DNA of 64,000 bases from Thermoguttaceae bacterium (lineage in GTDB: Bacteria; Planctomycetota; Planctomycetia; Pirellulales; Thermoguttaceae), in assembly GCA_017408405.1 (NCBI GenBank), contig JAFQUP010000217.1:19188-83187 (forward strand), given 5' to 3'. Of the stretch, positions 23,017-30,755 are shown in pieces (the first letter of the stretch is position 1; the number at the start of each line of letters is the position of its first letter). Below the pieces are notes generated by a model, which was given only the letters and a program-made list of their open reading frames with translations, was not told where the DNA came from and searched no databases. Both the position numbers and the translations under genes were made by a program.

Positions 23017-23916
23017 ATGAAAATCTGTTTTACGCTCGTTAAGAGTTTGATTTTTTCTCTTTTTCTTTCTGCTTTCTTTTTAGTTTTACCGATTTCGGCG
23101 CAGGAGAAGATTGAGCTTTGGCCAGGTTTGGCTCCGGGTGAGACCGTGCGTGAGCCTAATGTTGAACCGAACGGAGACCGGGCTGCGCGCGTGACGACAC
23201 CGTTTTTGCTCGTTTATCGGCCGAAAAATCCCGTTTCGGACATCTGCATGCTGATTTTGCCGGGCGGGGGATACCAGGTCTGCTTTTATTTTAATGAAGG
23301 GATTCCGAACGCGAAGTGGTGGAATGAGCAGGGAGTGACAGCCGCGGTTCTCGTTTATCGCGTACCGAGACCTGATGGGAAAGAAATATTTGTTCCTGCC
23401 TGGCAGGATGCGCAGCGCGCGGTTCGGATTCTTCGTTCCAGGGCAAGCGATTTGGGAGTAAATCCCGAAAAAATTGGTGTTCAGGGATTCTCTGCGGGTG
23501 GTCATCTGGCGCTTTTAACCGCGTGTTCAAGCCAAACTCCAGCCTATGAACCGAAAGACGAACTGGACCGGATTCCGTGCCATGTTAATTTCGCTCTGCC
23601 TGTTTATCCCGCATACGTTTTAGACGATGGAGCCGTTGGCCCCAATACTCGCCGCGGGAATGACGCGGGAATGGCTCCTGGACTTTATTTTGACCAGAAA
23701 ACCTGCCCCATGTGTCTGCTTCATGGAGACAACGACATTTACTCACCAATGGGGTCAGTGAAAGTCTATTCGGAAATGAGAAAACATGATATTCCATGCG
23801 AACTCCATATTTTTTCCGGGGCGGTCCATGGCTTTATGTTTTGGGATGACGCGCCCAATACGAAGACCTGGCGTGAACGCGGGCTGGAGTGGGTAAAGGC
23901 CATGGGGTATTTTTAG
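23017..23916 (+). CDS. Exported alpha/beta-hydrolase, acetyl-esterase-like
   Basis: The 299-residue protein starts at ATG 23017 about 10 bases after AGGA, giving a clean signal peptide ending PISAQEK. Signatures are LPGGGYQ (81-87, oxyanion region), nucleophile Ser159 in GFSAGGHLA, a later HGDNDIYSP with the catalytic Asp, and GAVHGF with the catalytic His. The opening ELWPGLAPGE phrase is common in secreted planctomycete and Bacteroidetes acetyl-xylan-esterase-like proteins. It probably deacetylates plant or microbial polysaccharide outside the cytoplasm; the exact substrate is unknown. It is not in a visible polysaccharide cluster. The upstream TTG at 22933 falls inside the preceding terminator and is rejected. 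Confidence 0.85.
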   Translation: MKICFTLVKSLIFSLFLSAFFLVLPISAQEKIELWPGLAPGETVREPNVEPNGDRAARVTTPFLLVYRPKNPVSDICMLILPGGGYQVCFYFNEGIPNAKWWNEQGVTAAVLVYRVPRPDGKEIFVPAWQDAQRAVRILRSRASDLGVNPEKIGVQGFSAGGHLALLTACSSQTPAYEPKDELDRIPCHVNFALPVYPAYVLDDGAVGPNTRRGNDAGMAPGLYFDQKTCPMCLLHGDNDIYSPMGSVKVYSEMRKHDIPCELHIFSGAVHGFMFWDDAPNTKTWRERGLEWVKAMGYF

Positions 23917-24030
23917 GATCAGATATTTTGAAGGACTTTCAGTGTCGGGATTAATTTGGGAGAATGCGGCCTTTGGAAAAATTTTCAGACATTTAATTTG
24001 ACGTGGATTTCAGGAGAATTTTCGTGGAAA

Positions 24031-24585
24031 TCAGACGTAGGCCGCACTCTGTTTTTCGAGTTTTCGGTCACATTCTTCCATAATCCGAATGAATTCTTCA
24101 CGATTTCGGACCAGATTAAAATCAGGTTCCCGACTGACAAAATCCCGAAATGTTGGGTCAAGATAAAGGCAGCGGCCTAAGTATTTGAGACATTTTTCCG
24201 TTTGTTTGGCGAGTGCGTGGTAACACGACAAATTATAGAGAACGACCGGATTATTGGGCTGAATGAAGAGAGCGTTTTCCAGTGATTCAATGGCCAAATC
24301 GCAGCGTCCGACACGTTTCTGGCACATTCCAATCAGCAGCCAGTAATTAATTTCGGTTGGTTCCATCAGAACAGCCTGTCCAAGAGGATAGAGTGCATCG
24401 CGGTATTTTTTCAGTTCAAAGCAGGCAGTTCCCTCAAGATAAAGCAAGTGAGCGGTAAACGGCAAACGAAGCGCGTTCGCGCGGCGGATTTCGTCCAGCG
24501 CGCGCAAGGGCATACCCAGCTCCAGGTACCCTTCAGCACGGAGTGAAAATTTTTTCAGACGAATGGAATCGAACGAATCGGCCAT
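24031..24585 (-). CDS. TPR-repeat protein
   Basis: The 184-residue protein contains about four tetratricopeptide repeats between residues 10 and 135, with the typical pattern seen in GTACFELKKYRDALYPLGQA and NALFIQPNNPVVLYNLSCYH. The C-terminal 45 residues (RDFVSREPDFNLVRNREEF) are the 'last repeat plus acidic helix' found in many short planctomycete TPR proteins. No signal peptide or enzyme domain is present. TPRs mediate protein-protein contacts, but the partner is not indicated by the neighbours. The start follows GAGGAG. Promoter at 24619-24646. Confidence 0.85.
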   Translation of the reverse strand: MADSFDSIRLKKFSLRAEGYLELGMPLRALDEIRRANALRLPFTAHLLYLEGTACFELKKYRDALYPLGQAVLMEPTEINYWLLIGMCQKRVGRCDLAIESLENALFIQPNNPVVLYNLSCYHALAKQTEKCLKYLGRCLYLDPTFRDFVSREPDFNLVRNREEFIRIMEECDRKLEKQSAAYV

Positions 24586-24618
24586 TGTTTTCTCCTCAGA
24601 ATTTCTCCCACACGATTA

Positions 24619-24646
24619 ATTATAGTCGAAAATCAAGGGGAATCAA
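24619..24646 (-). promoter_or_regulatory. Sigma70-type promoter of the TPR protein gene
   Basis: On the reverse strand TTGATT (24641-24646) and TATAAT (24619-24624) are separated by 16 bp, about 30 bp before the ATG at 24585. The rest of the spacer to 24848 is AT-rich and featureless. Confidence 0.7.
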
Positions 24647-24848
24647 CATTTTCCCACCCCAAATTTGAAGTTTTTTTAAAGAAAATAAAAAAAAATTTAA
24701 AGAAATTTCCAAAAAATCATTAAAACCTGTCAAGTTCTTTCATTCTCATTGATTTTTTCTTTTATTTTCTTCGAATTCCAGAAAGGATTTTTTTCCTGAA
24801 GGAGAAAGATTTGAATTTATGATGCGAAAAAATGAAATAAAAGTGAAT

Positions 24849-24884
24849 GAAAAAAGCCGGAAACATAAAAAGGTATTTCCGGCT
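24849..24884 (-). terminator. Rho-independent terminator of the HEAT-repeat protein gene
   Basis: AGCCGGAAA (24855-24863) pairs with TTTCCGGCT (24876-24884) around a 12-nt loop; on the reverse strand it is followed by TTTTTTC. It lies about 30 bases after the stop codon. Confidence 0.9.
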
Positions 24885-24914
24885 GATAAAAAATTCATGA
24901 ATGGTTAAACGTGA

Positions 24915-26636
24915 CTATTTTTGGTTTTTGTATCGCGTAACGCGTTCGACGAGATTCTTGTCCGTGCTTTTTTGAATGACGAGGTCCATGGCCGGGCCAA
25001 AGACATCCATGTTTTGCTGACGGAGAACATTATCGTGCGCGTGGTCAGCAATCGCGTAATAGGCAGCTTGGGCCAATTCCGGATCAGCGGCGCATTCAAC
25101 CGCAAACTGAAGACTCTTCACCGTACGGTTGGCGGCCAGACGGGAGAGGATCAGGCGTTTTTCATCCACGCGGACCGCGATTTTAAAGGCCTCCTGAAGT
25201 TTCGCCAGTTTGCCGTCTTTGGAGATACTGATTCCGATTTTGTCATCCGGGAGGGAAATGACGCGGATGAAAGAACGGAGCGCCGCGGTTTTCTGCTCTT
25301 CCGAGTAACTTCCGTCGGTCGCCACGGCAAACATTCTGTCCGCAAATTTCGCGTTCGGCCAGACAGACAGCGCACGGATCGAGGCATTCCGCAGGTCAGC
25401 GTCCGCGGAGGCAAGTCCGGCGTTCACTTCCGCCATGGCCGCGTCTCCGCCGATGCGTCCGATGATGGAGTAAAGTCCCTCCTGATCGTACTTTCCCTTG
25501 AGCGCGATCACGGGGACCGCGTCGCCGAATGTTACGGCAGCGATGAGATTTTCCGCGGCATCACGTTCGCTGCCCGCAGGGAAGCAGAGGGTTGAGGCAA
25601 CCATGGATTCCGTGTCCGCCGGAGTCGCGATCTTGGCGGCCTGCTGGAGTAGCGCGAGCCGGTTCGGGCACTCTTTTGCCGTCGTTTTGGCGAAAACTTC
25701 TTTCCGAATATCCGTCGCACGGTTCGTCAGAATCGTGGCCAGAAGCAGAACGTCTTCCGGTTTTTCCGAACTCATGAAGCGGGCTTTGAGCGCGTCATCA
25801 AAACCGTCCGCGACAATGAAACCGCAGAGACGGATCACCAGATCACGTTTTTCGGCACTTTTCGCGAGCAGAAGGTCCACATCATCCGCCGTCGCCAGTT
25901 TTTCCAAAGCCAGAAAACCGGCATTCTGGAGAATCTCGGAATCCGAGTTGACCGCAGCGAGGACCACATTGCGGTACTTCACGCATTTGCGGGCGGCCAG
26001 CGCGGCGATCGTCTGCGCTTTCACCAGTTCGTCAAGCGTCTCATAATTCGCCATCCATTGATCGACCGTCTCCACAGAAGCATTCGGCAGCGCAAACGGC
26101 ATGGCTCTCTCGACCGGCATCCACGATTTCGTTTCGTTCGCCTTCTGTGCCAAAGCCGCGCGGCAAGCTGGAATGTCTTTCTGAAGAGCCGCGAGTGCTT
26201 CTGGACCGGGAATCAGAAGAAGCGCGCCGGCAGCGGCGTCCACGACACGGCGGTCTTCGGAATTAAGCTGAGCCGCGATAACAGGGACTTCGTTCGAGGT
26301 GCCAAATCCGCCAAGCTGTTCAAGAATCCAGACGCGTGTCGTGGGACGGAGGTCTTTTTTTAGGGCGTCCACGAAGAAAGAGTTGAGTTCAGCGATTTTC
26401 GCCGCATTACCAAACGCTTCGTTCATGAGGGATCGGATTTCCTCACGAGCTTTGAAGACATCCAGATTCGCGTTTGGATTTCCAGTCGTTCCGAGCCACG
26501 AAACGTTCGTCTCCGCCGTCAGACTCCGCGAGTAGTCGCTATCGAGTTTTTTCAAAAGTTCCGCGTAATCGGCCGCGTTTACGCAAACACAGCCGAGACA
26601 CGCGGCAAGCATGGTCGAAAGAAAGTATTTTTTCAT
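24915..26636 (-). CDS. Exported HEAT-repeat protein
   Basis: The 573-residue protein has a signal peptide (MKKYFLSTMLAACLGCVCVN, cleaved near NAADY) after an AAGGAG ribosome binding site. Most of the rest is paired amphipathic helices of HEAT type, such as DRRVVDAAAGALLLIPGPEA and LRNASIRALSVWPNAKFADR, recurring from about 110 to 560. There is no enzymatic domain. Exported HEAT proteins in planctomycetes often accompany sugar-handling oxidoreductases, and here the gene lies 121 bp downstream of a Tat-exported Gfo/Idh/MocA protein on the same strand with no terminator between them, so both probably share the promoter at 28090-28118. It is likely a periplasmic scaffold; that role is inferred. 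Codon use looks more GC-rich than in neighbours. Confidence 0.85.
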   Translation of the reverse strand: MKKYFLSTMLAACLGCVCVNAADYAELLKKLDSDYSRSLTAETNVSWLGTTGNPNANLDVFKAREEIRSLMNEAFGNAAKIAELNSFFVDALKKDLRPTTRVWILEQLGGFGTSNEVPVIAAQLNSEDRRVVDAAAGALLLIPGPEALAALQKDIPACRAALAQKANETKSWMPVERAMPFALPNASVETVDQWMANYETLDELVKAQTIAALAARKCVKYRNVVLAAVNSDSEILQNAGFLALEKLATADDVDLLLAKSAEKRDLVIRLCGFIVADGFDDALKARFMSSEKPEDVLLLATILTNRATDIRKEVFAKTTAKECPNRLALLQQAAKIATPADTESMVASTLCFPAGSERDAAENLIAAVTFGDAVPVIALKGKYDQEGLYSIIGRIGGDAAMAEVNAGLASADADLRNASIRALSVWPNAKFADRMFAVATDGSYSEEQKTAALRSFIRVISLPDDKIGISISKDGKLAKLQEAFKIAVRVDEKRLILSRLAANRTVKSLQFAVECAADPELAQAAYYAIADHAHDNVLRQQNMDVFGPAMDLVIQKSTDKNLVERVTRYKNQK

Positions 26637-26757
26637 GGAAAAACTCCTTAACTAATTTAATTCGGGAAGGAAATTCGCGCAAAATAGTTACCGTAAGAGG
26701 TTTTAATGGTTTACGCGTTCAATCAGTGTTTATCGTATTCTGCTGATTCGTTTCAGA

Positions 26758-27966
26758 TTAAAGCTCGATCTGATACGGAGCGCGCTGGGCTTTGGAGACC
26801 ATGCTGGTGGCCTCGCGGTCGCCGACGAATTCCATTTTCTCTTTGTCCCAGACGAGATGACGCTTCAGTTTGTACACGATATTGCACAGGTGGCCGTAGT
26901 CGGAGACATTCGCGCCGTAGAAAACGTCCTGGAACGGACGAATCCGATTGCGGACACAGAAAAGGAAATCATCCGCGATATTATTCGCGCCCCCACTGTA
27001 CCGGCGAACGTTGACCGCGTGACGGGCCTTGATCTCCGGGGAGTGTTTCCAGCAGTACGTTCCTTCCGTTCCGACGATGGAGATGCTCCCCTTGATGGAA
27101 CCGTGGAAGAATTTGACTCCGTTTTCCATGATGATCATTGCGCCGTTGGTCGGATTTTCTTCACAGTTCGGCGGAAAAACTTCTTTCGGCGCGATGTGGT
27201 CCATTCCGCAGGAGTAGAGCGCGCCACCGAAATTGTGTCCGCCCCAGTCGCCGAGACCGCCGGTTCCGAAAACGGAGTTGAAGCGCCAGGTCATCGGACG
27301 GATCGCTTCCTCATTGAACTCAAACCACGGTGCCTGACCGAGCCAGAGATCCCAGTTCAGTTCTTTCGGGCACGGCATCGGCGCGTAGACGCGTTCGCCC
27401 GGAGAACCGGCGCAGGAAGCGTAAATTTCCTTTACTTCCCCGATCGCTCCGGACTGAATGATCGGCGCAATGAACTGCCCGTAGTCTTCCATCACACGCT
27501 GGGAACCGCTGGAGACGACCCGGTCGTACTTTCGGGCGGCTTCGACGATTTGACGGCTTTCCATCAGCGTGAAGGTGAGCGGTTTTTCGCAGTAAACGTC
27601 TTTTCCCGCTTTGCACGCGTCGATCGTCATCTTCGTGTGCCAGTGATCCGGCGCGGCGATCGAAACGACGTCCAGTTCCGGCATCTGAAGCATTTCACGG
27701 TAATCCTGAAATCCTTTCATGTCGGCGGAATTCCGCGGGATACGGCGCGTGTCGCAGTCCGCGATGGCGATGAAACGCGAACCGGGCCGATTCCCAATGT
27801 TGCTCTTGCGCCAGCCGTTTCCGACCAGGCCAACGTTAATGATGTCATTTGGAGCGAAGTTACCGTCTTTTCCAAGGACACGGCTTGGGAAAAAGAGCGG
27901 AGCAGCCGCACAGACCGCGCCGGCAGCGAGAAAACGTCGGCGGGAAAAAACGCTTTTTTTACTCAT
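26758..27966 (-). CDS. Tat-exported Gfo/Idh/MocA family oxidoreductase
   Basis: The 402-residue protein begins with a twin-arginine signal (SRRRFLAAGAVCAAA, residues 8-22). The NAD(P)-binding Rossmann part follows with NVGLVGNGW, AIADCD and the hallmark EKPL at about 132-135. The C-terminal alpha/beta domain has GDWGGHNF and WKHSPE. The family oxidises or epimerises sugars and inositols using a tightly bound nucleotide, and Tat export fits folding with the cofactor in the cytoplasm. Many paralogues occur in planctomycete genomes. The substrate is unknown. It is the first gene of a likely two-gene unit with the HEAT-repeat protein. Confidence 0.92.
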   Translation of the reverse strand: MSKKSVFSRRRFLAAGAVCAAAPLFFPSRVLGKDGNFAPNDIINVGLVGNGWRKSNIGNRPGSRFIAIADCDTRRIPRNSADMKGFQDYREMLQMPELDVVSIAAPDHWHTKMTIDACKAGKDVYCEKPLTFTLMESRQIVEAARKYDRVVSSGSQRVMEDYGQFIAPIIQSGAIGEVKEIYASCAGSPGERVYAPMPCPKELNWDLWLGQAPWFEFNEEAIRPMTWRFNSVFGTGGLGDWGGHNFGGALYSCGMDHIAPKEVFPPNCEENPTNGAMIIMENGVKFFHGSIKGSISIVGTEGTYCWKHSPEIKARHAVNVRRYSGGANNIADDFLFCVRNRIRPFQDVFYGANVSDYGHLCNIVYKLKRHLVWDKEKMEFVGDREATSMVSKAQRAPYQIEL

Positions 27967-28089
27967 GAAATCTATCCTTTCGTGAAGAATTCGAGGTAGG
28001 AACTAAAAGAGAAAAACCGATTGCTGCCGCTTGGAGTACGCAGCACTGGAAAACAGAAGATCTGAACAGTTTAACTCTTAACTTTTCGT

Positions 28090-28118
28090 ATTTTAACACA
28101 GATTTACTCCTCTGTCAA
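28090..28118 (-). promoter_or_regulatory. Sigma70-type promoter of the Gfo/Idh/MocA-HEAT unit
   Basis: On the reverse strand TTGACA (28113-28118) and TAAAAT (28090-28095) are separated by 17 bp, with a leader of about 115 nt. Confidence 0.8.
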
Positions 28119-28245
28119 GGAAAGCGAAATTTTTTAAGACAAAAATTTTAGATTTATGCTTTTCAGAGAGTGAATCTGGAAATGCCCGCATTAGAGACCT
28201 GGCTTCTTTTGCAGCAGGCAATGGAAGCGGCATATCTTTGGAAAG

Positions 28246-28320
28246 ACGCGGATTTCCTGGCAGGCAGTCTCAAAACAGTATTATCGTTTTTCTGAAAATA
28301 GCGTTTTGTGAAGTTCCTTA
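28246..28320 (+). repeat. Dispersed intergenic repeat, partial copy G
   Basis: The 3' half of the repeat family is recognisable: CGCGGATTTCCTGGC, TCAAAACAGTATTATCGTTT and TAGCGTTTTGTGAAGTTCCT followed by TAA. It lies between two genes transcribed in the same direction. Confidence 0.55.
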
Positions 28321-28348
28321 AAAACAGTTTTTTTATTTCCAGGCGATT

Positions 28349-29635
28349 TTAAAAGAGGTCCGTGATTTTGGCGGTATTTTTTACCGGATCGTAATACTCC
28401 AGGACACGTTTCCTCCCGTTTTCACCCATTTTTTGAGAAAGTTCCGGATTCAGAAAAAGAGTAATGATTCGCTCGGCGAGAGTCCGCGCGTCATTTTGCT
28501 CGGTCAGGAAACCGGTTTCAGTGTCAAGGATGATTTCACTTGGCCCTTGAGAGCGAACCGCGATCAGTGGGCGCGCGAACATTCCGGCTTCGACAAGCAC
28601 TAAACCGAATGATTCCTCGCGCGAAGTCAAAACGAGCGCGTTTGCCAGGCGCAAAAGGGGGCGGATGTCATCCTGAAACGGCACAATTCGGCAAGTTTCA
28701 GTCAATGCGTTTTCCTGGATTTCTTGCCGCATGCGCTGCTCGAGCGGTCCCGTTCCAGCTAAAATAATTTGGATTTCGCGCCGGATATTCTCCGGGAGTA
28801 ACGCGGCCGCCTGAATCAGCAGCAGCGGATTTTTTCGTTCAGAAAAACGTCCCAGCCAGAGAAGAGTCCATTTTTTGGGATAGGATTGAACCCCGAAATT
28901 CGCGAGCTGTTTCCATGAATCCAAAGCGTTTTTCGACTGGAATTCTTCTGCGTCGGAAAGCCTCAGACGGGCTGAATTCGAAATCGCGATGGATTTTGAA
29001 AGGAGTTTTTCCAAGGTGCGTTCCCGAGCGGGAAGTGACGTGATTCCGGAGGCGGAGAGAATATTCAAAGGCCAGAGCGGATTCCAGTCTCCGAAAGGCC
29101 ACAGTAAAGAAAAAGGTTTTGATTTCAGAAGATGCTTTTCGGCGATTTTTCGCGAAGACTCTGATTCAAAAATCACATTTTTGCTGTTTTCAAAGTAAAA
29201 ACGAATGATCTGCGGCAAAGTAAACCAGCGCGGTCTCATGAAACGGTCTTCAAGGACTTCGTGAATATGCGTTATGTGCGGTATTTCCGCGGCACGCGCC
29301 GCTAAAACGCCTTCAAAAAGACAGGCTGTGTTTGAATAAACCGCCTGGATTTTATTTTCTTGAATGAAACGTATTAAAAAACGATGCCGAAACGGTACGC
29401 GAAGACGATTTTTCCACTCCCAAGCGGAGGGTTCGTAGAGCATCCACCATGAAAATGGAAGAATCTGAACCGAAATTCCCATCGCACGGGCAGAATCGGC
29501 CATTGGTCCTTCCGTTGGAAAAATCACGAAAGGCTCAATGGTTTCCCGATCCAGAAAACGCAGAGTCGTGTCGAGACAGAATTCCGCGCCGCCGCGCATT
29601 GAACTGTGCGCCAAAAAAAGGACACGTTTTTTCAT
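28349..29635 (-). CDS. Family-4 type glycosyltransferase
   Basis: The 428-residue protein has the GT-B fold of GT4 enzymes. The N-terminus RVLFLAHSSMRGGAEFCL includes the glycine-rich acceptor loop. The C-terminal half has LLWLGRFSERKNPLLLIQAA and LAGTGPLEQ, then ALVLTSREESFGLVLVEAG, the EX7E nucleotide-sugar-binding motif. It probably transfers a sugar from a nucleotide donor to a lipid, protein or polysaccharide acceptor at the cytoplasmic membrane face. Its ATG overlaps the TGA of the rex gene (ATGA), so the two are translationally coupled. Donor and acceptor are unknown, and no cell-wall or exopolysaccharide cluster surrounds it. Confidence 0.88.
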   Translation of the reverse strand: MKKRVLFLAHSSMRGGAEFCLDTTLRFLDRETIEPFVIFPTEGPMADSARAMGISVQILPFSWWMLYEPSAWEWKNRLRVPFRHRFLIRFIQENKIQAVYSNTACLFEGVLAARAAEIPHITHIHEVLEDRFMRPRWFTLPQIIRFYFENSKNVIFESESSRKIAEKHLLKSKPFSLLWPFGDWNPLWPLNILSASGITSLPARERTLEKLLSKSIAISNSARLRLSDAEEFQSKNALDSWKQLANFGVQSYPKKWTLLWLGRFSERKNPLLLIQAAALLPENIRREIQIILAGTGPLEQRMRQEIQENALTETCRIVPFQDDIRPLLRLANALVLTSREESFGLVLVEAGMFARPLIAVRSQGPSEIILDTETGFLTEQNDARTLAERIITLFLNPELSQKMGENGRKRVLEYYDPVKNTAKITDLF

Positions 29636-30381
29636 TTTTGCGGTACTGCCTTTTTGGGGACTCGCTTTCGAGGATTAACGTCCAGGGACGATTTATTGTT
29701 TGAATGAACGTCAGGCTCCAAATCCCAATTCAGATAGTCGGGTCTGCTCTGCGCGGCCATTCTCTGCGAAAGAACCGCCATGCTGGAAGAAAGCGAGACA
29801 TTTTCAACGATAATTTCTTTGGGTACGAAGAGCTGAACCGGCGCGAAATTCCAGATTCCCTGAATGCCTGCTTCAACCATTAAATCCGCGATTTCCTGCG
29901 CGTAAGCAGCTGGAACAGTCAAAATCGCGCACTTTACGCACATTTCTTTTGCTTTCGCGGCAAATTCGGATATGGGATAAATTGGCCGCCCTAAAATCGT
30001 TTTTCCAATTTTTTGAGGAGAATTGTCAAAAGATGCCAAAATATTCAGATTTTCCTGCTCAAATCCTTTGTATCCGAGAAGAGCGGTTCCCAAATGTCCG
30101 ACACCAACCAAAAAGGCGGGATGCGGCTGATCCCAACCAAGAAAACGTTCAATGTGGCTCACCAGTTCATTAATGGAATGACCAACTTTTGGACGCCCAA
30201 CGATACTGGTCATTGCCAAATCTTTTCGGACCTGAATTCCGGTCAGGCCTAATTCTTCCGCGATTCTGGTACTCGAAACGACTTCAACATTCTGCTCTCT
30301 CAACTTTCGCAAAAATGAAAGATAAAGAGGAAGACGCCGGATACTCGGCACTGGAAACGTATGTTCGTTACTCTCACTCAT
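29632..30381 (-). CDS. rex: Redox-sensing transcriptional repressor Rex
   Basis: The 249-residue protein begins MSESNEHTF after an AGGTGG site; the ORF extension to 30444 lacks support. Residues 12-85 are the winged-helix DNA-binding domain (RRLPLYLSFLRKL, then ELGLTGIQVRKDLA), and the NAD(H)-binding Rossmann domain follows with LVGVGHLGTALLGY and NILASFDNSPQKIG. Rex senses the NADH/NAD+ ratio and controls fermentative and respiratory genes. The last 35 residues are a polar extension absent from most Rex proteins. It heads a coupled pair with a glycosyltransferase. A half-site TTGTGAA (30528-30534) lies upstream, but I see no full Rex operator. Confidence 0.93.
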   Translation of the reverse strand: MSESNEHTFPVPSIRRLPLYLSFLRKLREQNVEVVSSTRIAEELGLTGIQVRKDLAMTSIVGRPKVGHSINELVSHIERFLGWDQPHPAFLVGVGHLGTALLGYKGFEQENLNILASFDNSPQKIGKTILGRPIYPISEFAAKAKEMCVKCAILTVPAAYAQEIADLMVEAGIQGIWNFAPVQLFVPKEIIVENVSLSSSMAVLSQRMAAQSRPDYLNWDLEPDVHSNNKSSLDVNPRKRVPKKAVPQK

Positions 30382-30447
30382 CTCAACCACCTTTTCCCGA
30401 CTGTTTCCCTGCTCAAAATTTCTCCATCCAAAACAAACCCACAATCA

Positions 30448-30453
30448 ATTATA
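30448..30453 (-). promoter_or_regulatory. -10 element of rex
   Basis: On the reverse strand TATAAT lies 67 bp upstream of the rex ATG. No good -35 is seen at the usual distance. Confidence 0.4.
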
Positions 30454-30629
30454 GCATATTTTTAAAAGAATAAAAGGATTCCGGACGTCCAATTTGATAA
30501 TTTTTTATAAAAAAATGAAAAAATTTTTTGTGAATCGGCATTTTAATCATATTTTACTTATTTTATTTGAGTAAACAGAGAAGAAATTTTTATTTTCGGT
30601 GTTTTTTGCTTCAAAGTGCCATTTACTCC

Positions 30630-30658
30630 TTTACAGAACGCGGAAAATGTTTTATACT
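30630..30658 (+). promoter_or_regulatory. Sigma70-type promoter of the Ski2-like helicase gene
   Basis: TTTACA (30630-30635) and TATACT (30653-30658) are separated by 17 bp, about 95 bp before the ATG at 30756. Confidence 0.7.
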
Positions 30659-30755
30659 TGGCAAATATTCAATTCATTTTTAGCCTTTTTCATAAAAAAT
30701 TTTCAGGTGAGGGTAAGATTTTCCTTCCTGAGAAGCTTTTTGAACGGAAACGAAC

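Noticed and set aside
26857..27999. 380-codon forward ORF opposite the Gfo/Idh/MocA gene
   Set aside because: Antisense shadow; the reverse-strand protein has a Tat signal and all family motifs.
30528..30534. Rex operator upstream of rex
   Set aside because: Only the half-site TTGTGAA is present; the inverted TTCACAA partner at 6-bp spacing is missing.
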